Origin: Geotrypetes seraphini
Taxonomy: Eukaryota > Chordata > Amphibia > Gymnophiona > Dermophiidae
Direction of reading: 5' to 3'
Length of the DNA: 64,000 bases
NCBI RefSeq assembly: GCF_902459505.1
Contig: NC_047087.1
Span: 309,296,882-309,360,881 of the forward strand
This document shows positions 42,214-53,681 of this stretch, in pieces. The notes under the pieces are model-generated. The model ran no database searches, was not told the origin of the DNA, and worked only from the letters and a program-made list of their open reading frames with translations. Position numbers and translations under genes: made by a program. The stretch's first letter is position 1. Each line of letters starts with the position of its first letter.

Positions 42214-42387
42214 CAGGGGTGTCAAAGTCCCTCCTCGAGGGCTGTAATCCAGTCGGGTTTTCAGGATTTCCCCAATGAATATGCATTGAAAGCAGTGCAT
42301 GCACATAGATCTCATGCATATTCATTGGGGAAATCCTGAAAACCCGACTGGATTCCGGCCCTCGAGGACTGAAGTTGCCCATCCCTG
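42214..42387. mobile_element. hAT-type foldback MITE, first of a pair
   Basis: CAGGGGTGTCAAAGTCCCTC to GAAGTTGCCCATCCCTG. About 95% like the next copy. No convincing target duplication for this copy alone. Confidence 0.82.
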
Positions 42388-42404
42388 ACATAGACACTCT
42401 AATC

Positions 42405-42575
42405 CAGGGGTCTCAAAGTCCCTCCTTGAGGGCCGCAATCCAGTCGGGTTTTCAGGATTTCCCCAATGAATATGCATTGAAAGCAGTGCATGCACATAGA
42501 TCTCATGCATATTCATTGGGGAAATCCTGAAAACCCGACTGGATTCCGGCCCTCAAGGACCGACTTTGACACCTG
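42405..42575. mobile_element. hAT-type foldback MITE, second of a pair
   Basis: CAGGGGTCTCAAAGTCCCTC to CCGACTTTGACACCTG, in direct orientation 17 bp after the first. No matching 8-bp flanks. Confidence 0.82.
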
Positions 42576-42769
42576 TGACCTAAACAATGCAATGCTGGAG
42601 AAGTCTTATCTGTATCCAGCAAAAGATACTACAGCATGCAAGAGAATCCTAAGAAAATAGGTGGGTACCTGTAAACTAAAAGATGGACGATTGCATTTTG
42701 TTCTGCAGTTATTCCCTGCCTTATTTTCTTGTGGGGGGTGTTTTTATTTTTTTTCTTTACATGGGAGCA

Positions 42770-43012
42770 GACATCTATTAATCCAATTTTCTCTACCGGT
42801 CTCCCAGGAGAGCTCAGAACGGTTTACATGAATTTATTCAGGTACTCAAGCATTTTTCCCTGTCTATGCTGGCGGGCTCACAATCTCTCTAATGCACCTG
42901 GAGCAATGGTGGGGATTAAGTGACTTGTCCAGGGTCACAAGGAATAGCGTGGATTTGAACCTACAACCTCGGGGTACTGAGGCTGTAGTTTTAACCACAG
43001 CACCACCTCACA
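42770..43012 (-). mobile_element. tRNA-derived SINE
   Basis: - strand, full length: CAGAACGGTTTACATGAATT, GGGCTCACAATCTCTCTAAT, TGACTTGTCCAGGGTCACAA, B-box complement GGATTTGAACCTACAACC, head TTAACCACAGCACCAC. Confidence 0.9.
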
Positions 43013-43061
43013 GAAAGAAACTTCTCAGCTAAAAATCAGTTAGGATTACTTCCACCTAGAT

Positions 43062-43257
43062 CAGTGGTTCCCAACCCTGTCCTGGAGGAACACCAGGCCA
43101 ATCGGGTTTTCAGGCTAGCCCTAATGAATATGCATGAAGCAAATTTGCATGCCTATCACTTCCATCATATGCAAATCTCTCTCATGCATATTCATTAGGG
43201 CTAGCCTGAAAACCCGATTGGCCTGGTGTTCCTCCAGGACAGGGTTGGGAATCACTG
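43062..43257. mobile_element. hAT-type foldback MITE with perfect TSD
   Basis: CAGTGGTTCCCAACCCTGTC to AGGGTTGGGAATCACTG, with ACCTAGAT at 43054-43061 and 43258-43265. The arms are nearly perfect over 90 bp, a young copy. Confidence 0.95.
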
Positions 43258-43457
43258 ACCTAGATAATGCAATTAAAAGATCCTCCTTCCCTAATGCAAG
43301 CATTTGGAGGAGGTCTGGCACTAGGTAGTTCTCTCTCCAGAATGTACGGCAACTTGTACCAGAGGAATTATCTACGAAGCCAGTGTGATAGGAGAGCTGC
43401 CGTTATACAGCATTTTTTTTAAATTGGCAGTTTTGAACTATTATGTGCTTATAGAAT

Positions 43458-43867
43458 AGACCCTGATTCTAGAAAGTCTGCATAAAGTTAGACGCTGATA
43501 TAGGCACCGATTCTATAAAACGTAGACGCCCCTTATAAAATCACGCTTGGGACCACATAAGTGTGCTTAGGTGGTGCTCAGCATCCTAATAGGTGTCCCC
43601 CAACTAATGCCGGGGTTTTCTACGCCTAACGTTAAGCGCCGATATCGGAACCTAATGGCACTCGCTTCACAAAGAGACGCCTACGATCCGCCCCAGTACA
43701 CCCACTTTTAGTGTAAGTGCTTACTTTTTATAGACTCAGGTTTTGTTTTCAAGTTAGGTGCCTAACTTCCAATTGTCCAATTAAAGCTGATTGTGAGATG
43801 CTGCGTGCCAATTCAGGATTAAGCCTATTGCTCAATTACGTCAGGCATCCTTTACAGAATCAGGGCC
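43458..43867. mobile_element. CCTAA-type palindromic element with clear ends
   Basis: GACCCTGATTCTAGAAAG on the left and CTTTACAGAATCAGGGCC on the right are inverted ends. It is the best bounded copy of this abundant family. Inner words AGTTAGGTGCCTAACTTCC. The last clear repeat before the TCF7L2 promoter. Confidence 0.7.
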
Positions 43868-45879
43868 AGGATGCTTTTCTTGAACCTTCTGGAAGGAATG
43901 CTGCATAACTTATTCAGGACTCCGAACTCTTTCATTCCTTATTTTTGCAAAGTAGTCAAGTGTGTTTATTTTTCGACATGTGTTTTCCCAAGTAATATTC
44001 AACCACATCTAACCTTATGACAATTTTAAATAATCGCTCAAGTGTTTGCTTGTAATCACAGAGCAAAACATGAGAGGACTGCCTTTTTCTTTTATAAATT
44101 ATTGTCTCCAGATGGATCTCCTTCGTAAAGTCAAGGTGGTGGTGGTGGGGGGACTCTGAGCAGGAAGTTGAACCCAAATAATGAGAACTGGTTGTATTTG
44201 AAAAATGAAACCAGAATGCACATTAATGGCAATAAATCGGAAAACACAACTGTGCTCAGCCAGAGTGAAAAACGATCCCCCTTCCACAAATGTGTAAAAC
44301 CCAAGATTGTCAAATATCAAAACGCACAACCTGAAGAGGAAGATGGTGGGGGGAAACCGACGTATTTGTACGTGGAGTAAGTGATTTATTATTATTTTTT
44401 TCTTTTACCATCTTGAAATAATCCCTTGCCTGTTTCCATACTGCCAGTCAGACATTGTTCACAGTCTTATTTATTTATGAAGACTGAAGGTTAGTCCCTA
44501 CCTGCTGAGACTAATTAGCGCTGCTCTTTGTATCCTGTCTGATTAAAAGTACATATTTGTTTTCTCTCTCTGCATAGCCCTCCTCAGCTCCATTTTTGCC
44601 TTAGCGATTCATATTACACATTTTTAAATTCCTGGATTAAAATACATTTTCAATTTTGCCTGCATTATGCAAATTGGGGCCACCCCCCCCCCCCAAAAAA
44701 AAAAACCACAAAATGCATTTTATGGCCATGGAAAAAGCTCACGTCAGCTCCGGGGTGCTGAGGAATGCAAGTCGGATGTCAGATGTCAACAGCCCCGCAA
44801 TGGGTCTCTATTCTCGTAACAACGACTAGACTCCTTCCTGAGGCAATATGTTTCCTGTTACCACTCGCTGTCCTGCGAGCAAAAAACTTTCTCTCAGGTG
44901 TTTCGTTCATCCAGGGCAACCACGTGTTATCCCCCAACTTGTTTCCGTCTCCCCCATTCTTTGAAAAACAAACAAACCTTAAAACAACTCTGGCATTAAT
45001 ACATTGGCCTGCTTGTCCTTTTTGGACCTTATTACTGTTTTGACCTATCCCGACCTCTCAACGGAGGCCACAAAAATGTTTTTATTCAAACTGATTTTTT
45101 TTTGTCCACAAATCCTATCCATTAACAAACGTTAGTGAATTAATTTTAGCCCACATTGGTGGTTTGGGTTAAAAAAAAACAAAAAAAAAACCCCCCTGTT
45201 AAATCGTTACCAAAATATCACCTGGAATCAGGGCTAAGCTAAGTTCTGCTGTCTTTGGGAAATAAAGAAACTTTTTATTCCCTAGATCCATTTTCGTTCC
45301 CTGCTTTCTCGCCGCTAGCAGCTATAAAATTGCCTTTCTTCGCCTAAAAACATAATCATTGCAGAAGTTGGAGTCAGAAGGTTATTTTTACGCCTGATTT
45401 TGCGCACAAAACCTACAGATTTCGAGCACGTCTGAGAAAAAATAATAATCGAGAAACAGGTTTTTTTTTAAAACCAGGAAGTAATATTTAATCTTAAAAA
45501 TGACAACAATAAAATGTTTATTAATAGCTAAAATCCAACTTTCCAAAAAGGCGTTTAGCGTAAACTTTGTCTCGTTTCCTTGTACTAAAGGAAATCGAAT
45601 TCTAGGACGAGCTCTCTGCGCCCTTCACCGTCTCTCCTTTCCTGCCTAATGGTCAGCATTCATTCCCCAAACCCTCCCCAATACTGCTCAACTCACCCAC
45701 CAAGCAAGCCCCAAATTCTCTCCTCCCACCCCGAACGCTCCTTTTTTTTTTTTTGCGATACCTTCAAGCTTCGCCGCGCACCTTTTTTATTTAGCTTTTC
45801 GTTTCCTGCTTGGCGTTTCGTTCCCTCTTCCCTGCTCTGCCTAACCCCCCACCACTTACTTTCCCAACATTTTTTTTAA
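43868..45879. other. Repeat-poor upstream region of TCF7L2
   Basis: I find no known transposon in these 2 kb. A 70-codon + frame at 44168-44380 and AT-rich words are present but no proven exon. The region probably holds regulatory sequence; this is inferred from position and lack of repeats. Confidence 0.5.
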
Positions 45880-46620
45880 TGCACGCCCACGTCACGGCGA
45901 AGCCCCGCCCCGTTCTGAATCTCATTAATTTGCGCGCTTGTGTGTGTGTGCGTGTGCATGCGTTTCGTCGCTGTCAATAATCCCCGATCCCAGACTCTCC
46001 CTCTGTTTCTCCCTCCTCCCTCCTATGTGTCAATCAGCGCCGCCTTTGAACTGAAAAGCTCTCAGTCCAACTTCAACTCACTCAATCCGAGCGGCCGCAG
46101 CTCTATCTACCGCTTTTCTTTATCGCAACTGGGTTCCCCCCCCTCCCCTTCTTATTTTGTCGGTTTGGGTTTCGTTTATTTGTTATTATTTCGTTCACCT
46201 TTCCGAGGTTGAGGGTTTTTTTTTTAAAGTGGTTTGGGGGTGTCTCGCCCCCTCCCCCATCTATCTGCCGGACCCTGAAAACAACAACACAGAAGCCTCC
46301 TCGCCCCCCCCCCCGAGAGACAACCCCCCACCCCTAAAGATTTTCTTCTCCCCCTCCCCCACCGCCCCTAAACTTCAGCAGCTTGGATTCCTTCCCCCCC
46401 CTCCCTTCTTTCACTTGTGCTGCACAAAATCTGGCTGTTGCGCTGACACACAAAAAAGCCCCAAACTTTTTATTTTTATTTTTTTGGGAACTTTTTTTTT
46501 GTGGTGTCTTTCCTGGGTGGTGGTGGCTTTTTTTTTTAAAGAGTGGGTGCACGTTGTCAGTGCAGCAGGAGAGAGGGCTCGGTGCCAATAAGCTAGCTGG
46601 GGGGGGGGGGGGGGAGGAAA
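45880..46620 (+). promoter_or_regulatory. TCF7L2: TCF7L2 promoter and 5' UTR (CpG-rich)
   Basis: CpG-dense sequence just before the start codon. Visible elements: half CRE ACGTCA at 45889-45894, GC box GCCCCGCCCC at 45902-45911, a TCF/LEF-type CTTTGAA at 46044-46050, and GCGGCCGC near 46092. There is no TATA box in a clear position. The 5' UTR is rich in T and C runs and ends with 16 G at 46599-46614, six bases before the ATG. The transcription start is not determinable from sequence. Confidence 0.6.
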
Positions 46621-46809
46621 ATGCCGCAGCTGAACGGCGGTGGCGGGGACGATCTGGGGGCCAACGACGAGCTGATCTCGTTCAAAGACGAAGGGGAGCA
46701 AGAGGAGAAAATTTCGGAGAACTCTTCCGCCGAAAGGGATTTAGCCGACGTGAAGTCCTCGCTCGTCAACGAGTCGGAGACGAATCAGAACAGCTCTTCG
46801 GACTCCGAG
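46621..46809 (+). CDS. TCF7L2: TCF7L2 coding exon 1 (beta-catenin-binding N-terminus)
   Basis: Transcription factor 7-like 2, the nuclear end point of canonical Wnt signalling. It binds beta-catenin through its N-terminus and DNA through an HMG box encoded further downstream, outside the window. Exon 1 gives 63 residues, starting [20 protein letters not shown] and ending NQNSSSDSE, matching known vertebrate TCF7L2 almost throughout. The residues that contact beta-catenin are kept: D16, E17, I19, F21, K22, E24, E29, V44, L48. Residue 31 is I, where I recall S in human. The donor is GAG|GTAGGA at 46809/46810, phase 0. Start codon choice is certain by homology. It is not TCF7L1 or LEF1: TCF7L1 has a longer Gly-rich start and LEF1 diverges after residue 12. 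Confidence 0.97.
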
Positions 46810-47126
46810 GTAGGAAAAGATGACCCCCTCCCCAGCAAAGAAACAAATCACCTAAGGGGGAAACAAAAATGAAACTCCGTTGCTAGCCTTGCAATTATTA
46901 TTTTGCATGCTTTAAAATTCCAGGTTGAGTTGGGGGGGGGGGGGGGAGGGGATGATGAGAGTTCTGGTGGATTTGAGTAGACGGGACTTGGTGGCTTTTC
47001 TTTGCAGAACTTTGCAACTGTTGCTCTGGCCTCACTTTGTGTTTCTCTCTCCCCCCCCCCCCTTGTCTCTCTCTGGTTCTCCCCCCCACCGGGCCTCCTC
47101 CTCCTCCCCGCGCTGGGATCCCGCAG
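46810..47126 (+). other. TCF7L2: TCF7L2 intron 1
   Basis: 317 bp, GTAGGA to CCGCAG. It has a G-run (46931-46947) and a long pyrimidine tract before the acceptor. No repeats. Confidence 0.9.
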
Positions 47127-47196
47127 GCAGAGAGGCGGCCTCCGCCTCGCACGGAAACTTCTTTCCGCGAGAAAGCCCGAGAAAGTTTAGAGGAAG
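47127..47196 (+). CDS. TCF7L2: TCF7L2 coding exon 2
   Basis: 70 bp between CCGCAG and GTGAGT. It reads [20 protein letters not shown] and LEE, then the first base of an Ala codon (phase 1). I recall human [19 protein letters not shown], so this copy has one extra residue (TETSF against SESF) and conservative changes. It is a low-complexity, charged linker between the beta-catenin-binding segment and the next block. It was not obvious as an open frame because it is short; I found it by splice signals and homology. Confidence 0.94.
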
Positions 47197-47488
47197 GTGA
47201 GTAGCGCGAGCCAGCGGGGGCCGCACGCGCGGGCGGCCGGGAGAACAAAGAATGCCGGGCGAAACGAGCGTTCGGAGCGCGTGCCGAACTGTGGTGGGAC
47301 GCGCGCGCGCGCGCGGGGGGGGAGGGGGCGGCGGCGAGGCCTGCGCTTGGCGAGGCCTTCGCGCACTTTCTTTACGGACTTGATCTCGTCTTTCTTTCTT
47401 TTTTTTTTTTTTTTAAATGAAAGCTTTATTTTGTCACTTTTTTTTCTCCCCTCCCCCCCCCCACTTCAACTTTACCGCGCCATGTTAG
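47197..47488 (+). other. TCF7L2: TCF7L2 intron 2
   Basis: 292 bp, GTGAGT to TTAG. (CG)n at 47299-47317, T-run and C-run before the acceptor. Confidence 0.9.
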
Positions 47489-47613
47489 CTGCGAAGAGGC
47501 AAGATGGAGGGCTGTTCAAAGGCCCACCCTATCCCGGCTACCCGTTCATCATGATCCCCGACCTGAGCGGGCCTTACCTCCCCAACGGCTCGCTCTCTCC
47601 CACCGCCAGAACA
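47489..47613 (+). CDS. TCF7L2: TCF7L2 coding exon 3
   Basis: 125 bp from acceptor ATGTTAG (47482-47488) to donor ACA|GTAAGT (47613/47614). Two bases complete the Ala codon from exon 2, then [39 protein letters not shown] and RT. The usual vertebrate text has PDLTSPY, so T-S is S-G here. The exon ends in phase 0, as expected for joining to alternative exon 3a or to exon 4 (YLQMKWPLLDV), which is not in the window. Exon order, phases and spacing (all three exons within 1 kb) support an intact host gene and not a processed copy. Confidence 0.96.
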
Positions 47614-50600
47614 GTAAGTGCCAGCTCGTTTCAGTCGTCTTCTTGTTATTTAATATTGTGTTTTTAAAAAAAATAAATATTGCTGACCTTTTAACCTTCC
47701 CCCCCCCCCGCACACACCCACAGTGAAACTTTCCAAAAACTTTCCTGCCCTTTGGCACCTTGGCATTTGTTTACTTTCGCCATTTTTTTCTTCTTCTTCT
47801 TCTTCCTGTTATCTTATTTATTTTTTTTCCTCATTTTGGTTCCTGCCTTCCCCCCTCCCCCCTGGCTTCACCGATTGGGGGGTGTTTGTGGAACTTTTTA
47901 TTTTCATACACCCTCCCCCCCCCCCCCCCCCCCGTACTGCACTTGTTTCCTTTCGCTTTTTCCCTTTGATTCTCCAGGGTTAACTTTGCTTGCAGTTCAC
48001 AGGTCATTTTATCTTTGGTGTCACCCCTCCCCCCCCTTCCCTGTCATGCCCTCGCTTTCCACTTTGGCAGGTACTAGTGTCTCTAAGAATGCTCTCTTTG
48101 AATCTATTTGTTTATAATGTATTTTTTTGCTTCACTTCTTCAACTCCTTTCACTAAAGGAACATTTTTATTTCCCTTCTGGCACATTGGCCTGTTTTAAA
48201 TTTCATGCATTTTTTGTTCTTTCATTTAAAGTGTCCAGAAAAGGAAAACTTAACTAACCTTACTTGGCTAAAAAAGGCTTCACAAGACTTAAAAAATTAG
48301 AAAAGGCAAAACAAACCTGCAAACTTTTTATTTGTTTGTTTGTTTTGCATAATGATCGTGTGACCCTTAATAAAAAGCATTCATATCCATAGGATGAATG
48401 TACATACTCTTGTTCAAAGTAAAGGAAGATTGTATTTTTTTTGTTGTTGTTGCCTGTCTGAATAATACGACAGGTATTTAACCTGAAATGCTACAACTTT
48501 GTGATCTCTTTTGATTCTGGTATTGAAATCTAAAGAGCTCCGATATGACAAGCATATACTTCTTATCCCTGTATGTACGCATGTTTAAAAAAAAATCATT
48601 TTTATGCACCCCGGCTGGACATAGAAACTTCCCATTGTGTGCATGTATGTGTGTGGCTTATTTTAGGCAGTACAACTAAGTTTGTAGCTCTAATGCAGAA
48701 GTGAATTCCTTCCTTAAATCCTGCTGTCTTTTTTTTTTTTTTTTAACTATTTCCCTAGACTTCCTGGCACAGCAAAGATCAACAATAACTTCTTAGAGTG
48801 GTTTTTAATTATGAATGGGAGACCCCTAGGGGGGTACATTAATGCCCTAGAAAGTATTTGGTGTAGGTTTGTCTAGTGTTGTGTTTTTGCACTGGCAGGT
48901 GCTCTAGGGTAAAGGGGCTTCCTCCTTACTATGTTTGAGACATTTAAAAATCTCTCCTTCTTTATTAAAAAGACATCTGGTATTGATGCTTCAAGGGAAG
49001 GTCAATTTTGGTGTAAGACTTACAAAGGAATTAAGCATTAAACAGCAAGTTCAGCTGTAGCTTTTCCTTATAATGCAGATATGGGTGTCTGGTGCAGTTC
49101 TTCAGTTCTATAACTTTGCATTTATTTAAAAAAAAAAAAATAATTCTGGCTGATACACTGTAAACTGAGGACATCAGTTATTTATTGTACATTAAGTGTA
49201 TATATTTGTAAGAATGGTAGTAAGCATTTTACCAGGCATAGGTTATGACCAATCATCCCAGACTTGAGATGCAACCATTTGATAAGTTGTTTCTACCTAA
49301 GAATGCAATATTTAGCAATAGCTGTATGCAAATTTTTTTCATTTTATTTTTTGAGGTGCTTTTAAACATTTGGGGAGCAGGACATAGGATATAATGTAAC
49401 ACTTCTAGGCATTCATCTTTATTTACTGGTTTTCATTAAAGTGTTATCGGTGATATGAACCTTCTATAGCAGCTGTGGGGCTTTTATTTTTTTTATTTTG
49501 CACTTCTCGCCCCTTCTCCCTTTTCAGTGTTGATCTTGCTGGAGTTGCAATATGCAGACAACAATCGCAAATGGATGTATTCTTTTAAGAATAAAGAGCT
49601 TCACAAGGTTGTTCAGCTTTCTCATGCTGAAAGCATCCCGTGATTTTATTGTCTGTTCAGTGTGTGTCCTTGCCGTGCGGCATTAGATTGAAACTAAGAA
49701 TGAGGTTTTCACTTACGTTTTTCAGTTTCAATTTAAGCAGACACCAATGAATCTTAAGGATGTTTTTTTTTTCCTTCTTTTTTTTAATCCATGGTATGTT
49801 AGTTTTGTGTTATGTATACAGGAGTTAATTTAACTTCTCATAATTTTAAAGATAACAGCGGAGAGGATTCTGATTTACACCAGTAGATAACACTGTGTTT
49901 GAGATCCTAGCTGTTTTAATTATTTTCAGTGTAATATAGTGTATATGGTCGGTTTGATCTATTATTTTGTAGTCTGCATGTTGACTTCAAATATCTCTCA
50001 TATGATTTTAGGAGAGGCTGCACATGGATAAGGCTTTTTAGTTCTGTTTTAAAAAAAAGTCTTCTCTTGACAGAATCCTACCTTTTTATTTTTGCAGATT
50101 TGCCTTGTGAGAATTTATGTACTGCTTCTACATCAGTGCTTTCTAAAAACATAAGTCCCTAGAACAATTGATCCTTCCCTGATGTAGGTTCAAGAAAGTA
50201 AAGAATTGGGGGAGTATCATTAAGTCCATTTACAATGCAGAATGTATTATTTCCAGACTGGTTACTTTAAGTGCTTAAGAAGTAATTTTTTTGTTTTTGG
50301 TTCAAAATGATTCATGCATAATGTTTCGGTCGTTGATTATAATACAGATTTTAAGAAGGTAGACTGAGGATAGATATTCAAGCGGTCTAGTTAGTAGATT
50401 TAAAGTGTGTTAAATTTAATGCACTCAATATAAAATAATGATCTTGATCACAGTATAGGTGTGCTCCTTTATAAATCTAAACACTATATATATAGTCAGT
50501 CACAAGTATATAGGTGTTTCACTTCAAATTTATTTTTACTGCCTTTCTGGAAGCTTTGTGGTGTGTGGGGTTTTTTTTTAATGCATTTGTTAAATGTTTG

Positions 50601-51083
50601 ATGTGCAAGGTAGACACTTTTTCATGTTTTAAATTTTCAAGTCATATTGTGACATGTATACAAATTGCTCAGGGATGTAAATGTTTGCACTCGCAATCCT
50701 TGCACTTGGTCTCTAATGAGATGTCACTAAAAGCTTGGCACTGCTAAATAATTAGTACAAGTGTCAAAAATTAATCTCTTTCCCCTTTCTGATGCAAACA
50801 GACATTATTCACAAAAGACTAAGATGCAAGGGGGGTAAGGGGTTAATGGTGCTTCCCCCTCCCCCACTGTCCCTTGAATTGTTTTGACATCACTTTCTGA
50901 AGTGTGACATTCCTGACTCCTTCAAGACAATGTAATATTATAGTAATTACACAGGTCATTACATTTTTAAACAAAGAACACTAATACACTCGTATAGGAC
51001 AGATGTCGTTTGCCCAGGGTGGTATTTATAAATACACTACTCATCCTTCAGAGGTATTTATTGACTGTTATGTGGTATTTCAT

Positions 51084-51290
51084 TTTCATTTTTTGTTGTT
51101 GTTGTATGGCTAATCCTTTACTGATTTCTGTGAAGCTTTGGTGCTATGACTGTAGCTTGTGGTGTTTTCATTCAGAGTCCAGCTAGTGGGAGGGAGGGGT
51201 AAAGCATAGAGCAGTTTTTCTGCTTTTTATATTGCCTGCCAGTTATTTCTGGAAGTATTGTATTCATATCTTCCAAATCAAAATCCCAGA
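51084..51290 (+). repeat. Intron 3 segment that was copied into a transposon
   Basis: 207 bp of apparently ordinary intron sequence (starts TTTCATTTTTTGTTGTTGTT, ends CAAATCAAAATCCCAGA). The same 207 bp occur at 53973-54179 in the same orientation with two substitutions and no indel. The surroundings of this copy show no transposon ends, so it is the likely source. Confidence 0.95.
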
Positions 51291-53289
51291 GGAAAGCAGG
51301 TATCGAGTTATTATAACACAACCAAGTCAAATCATCACAGGTGATTATATTTGGTGAGCCATATGGAAATGCCTGGTTTTTTTCTGATTTTATGTAGTGT
51401 AGGATAGTAGACATTTCTATGCAGTAGGGAGTAATCTTTGGGTTATTTTGGTAGATTGATTTTCTGTATATTGCATTGGGGAAAATGGAACTACTGTGAT
51501 CGGTAAATGATTCTTCTTGAGGGGCTGTGAAAATGTAGTTTATAATAAAGTTGTATATTTCAGGGAGCCTGAAAATGTGTACAGTACACTTCTGAGAAAG
51601 TTGGGGGGGAGGGGGGACTGCAGCATAGCAGTTCATTATATATTGTGTTTGCCTTGGAAATTTGAATATTTTAATAGTTGCACGAATGGTTGATCTATGC
51701 TTCTAAGGTGTTGAAAGTGGGGTGGAAAGAAGTCCTTTTAGATTTCTCATGTTCATAAGACATGGTGGTTTTGTGAGTTGAGTATGTGGAGGCATGAATT
51801 TTACAAGCAGTTTTGGGTTAGAATTGGATAAGGCCTATATCTTTTACTTGCCCCTAGCTCCCTTGAAAGCTGGACATGTGCACGTTAAAATTGTATTGGT
51901 CAGCTGATGGTAGAGAATCAGCACAGTGTTTTCAATCTGGGGGAAGAAGCAACAGCTGCAGGTTTTGTGTGTGAACCTGTTTCTGAAACTGAGTCTGGGA
52001 GTTAGATTGCAGAGGAAGATTTTATCCTTGTTTGTCGTTTTGAACCTCAGCATCACCTCTTATTCTAACAGTAGGCTTTATTTTATAGGGTGGGGTGAAA
52101 GAATTAAGTGTTTTTATTTGCTGTGCTGTATGTACACTTTCATGCTTGTACAATAAAATCTTGAAGAATTTTTGTGTATGTGTAAAGGTCTTTACAAGTA
52201 CTTTTTTCTCGATTGCAGTGTTTGGTGTGTGAAAATTCCACTCCCTAAAATGTGAATTTGCAGTTGTACTTTTTTGTGAAAGTGATTAGTTGTAAAGACA
52301 AGCTCAAGACCAACCTGACCCTTCACAGGTCTGCAGGGAGAAATGTGCTATGTTCATCTGCTGGCAGGCAGCATGGGTCATAAATCTACAGGGCTTACTC
52401 ACAGCCTCCAGTGCTTAGAAACGTTAAGATATATTTTATGTCACACTAGTCTCGTAATATCCAAGTTTTGTGAAAGTTGTCACTGGATCAGAGTTCTTTA
52501 CTGCTTGTAAATTAGTGAGTGAGAGAGAAAAAAGGCTAAATGCTGTAATCCAAAAAACAAACTGCTAAAAACTGAGTCATCTCAACTAAGCCAGAATGTT
52601 TGTTTTCTGTAGAGAACTTGCACCTGCATTGTAAAGCATTTCTACTTTCCCACCAGATACACATGAACATAGATACTTAGGGGTTTGTTGTATATACTTA
52701 TAGGTATCTTATCTGTCTAATTTAAATATCAAGTAGTGTCTCCTGCAGTATCTTAAATTGCTATGTAGTAGGATTTAAAAAAAAGAAAAATATATATATT
52801 TTTGCCCTAAAACTACCTTTTCCCGTCTTTTGCCACTGTAGATGAATGCCACACTTCCTTCCTTCCTCCTTTTACCACTGGATTGGTAGACTGTGACATT
52901 CTTGTTATTTACCTTATTCCGAGAAGTGGAACCTTTTCTCTCTATCTAGTGTACCTGGGGCAATGTTCCAGCCAGCTCTGCTAGTTTGATACTGACTCTA
53001 ATTTTAATCATCATTGTTTGGCTGGCTGTATTGCTAACTCCTTTGCTCTTAATTAGGCTTTCTTCCACGTATTTATTTTTTATTTTTTTACAAATTTGAA
53101 AATAAGTTATTGCAGTGTTAATGGTCTATATGTGTATGGTGAGAGAACATGTATATAATCATCAAAGTTAATTTTAAATGCTGATATTGCCTCAGATGGA
53201 AATATCTGAATGGAAAGAGGTGTGTGGTGGTGGTGGTGGTATCATCATGCTACCTGCTGAACTGCTAGTGTTTGTGCTGTAACCTCCCC

Positions 53290-53670
53290 CCAATTCAATT
53301 AAGTTCGCCTAAAGTTAGGTGCCTACATTGGCATGCCTAACTTGATAGGCTTAATCAGTGTCTGTAATTGGCAGTTAACTTGTACATCTTTCAATTAAGT
53401 CCAGTTAATGTCAATTGCAAAGTGGTATGTGCCTAGTCCAAATTGCTTACCTAAAAAGTGGGTGTGATTAAAGGTGGATCGTGAGTGTGTTTTCCAGTTA
53501 TCTACCTGCTTTTGACTTAGGCATCGTGCGTACAACTTGGACACATGCTTTTAGGCCAAGAAAACCCTGGCATAAATAGGTTGCGCTTAAATATTAGCAC
53601 ATATAGTGTGCCTAACTTATGGCACTGATTTTCTAGGCGCCATATGCAGAATTTGGGCCTATGTGACTAA
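53290..53670. repeat. CCTAA-type palindromic repeat
   Basis: Words AAAGTTAGGTGCCTACATTG, TTGGCAGTTAACTTGTACAT and GGCGCCATATGCAGAA mark the family. First repeat in intron 3. Confidence 0.5.
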
Positions 53671-53681
53671 TCTAAAACATA

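Noticed and set aside
1-43867. Exons of VTI1A, the usual upstream neighbour of TCF7L2
   Set aside because: I see no sequence resembling VTI1A coding exons. Very short exons could escape, so absence is not proven.
46157-46591. 144-codon frame in the TCF7L2 5' UTR
   Set aside because: It is T/C-run translation that ends before the TCF7L2 ATG, in another frame, with no homologue.
47600-47667. Extension of TCF7L2 exon 3 by read-through to the stop near 47667
   Set aside because: The GTAAGT donor at 47614 fits the known exon boundary, and the extra residues do not match the family.
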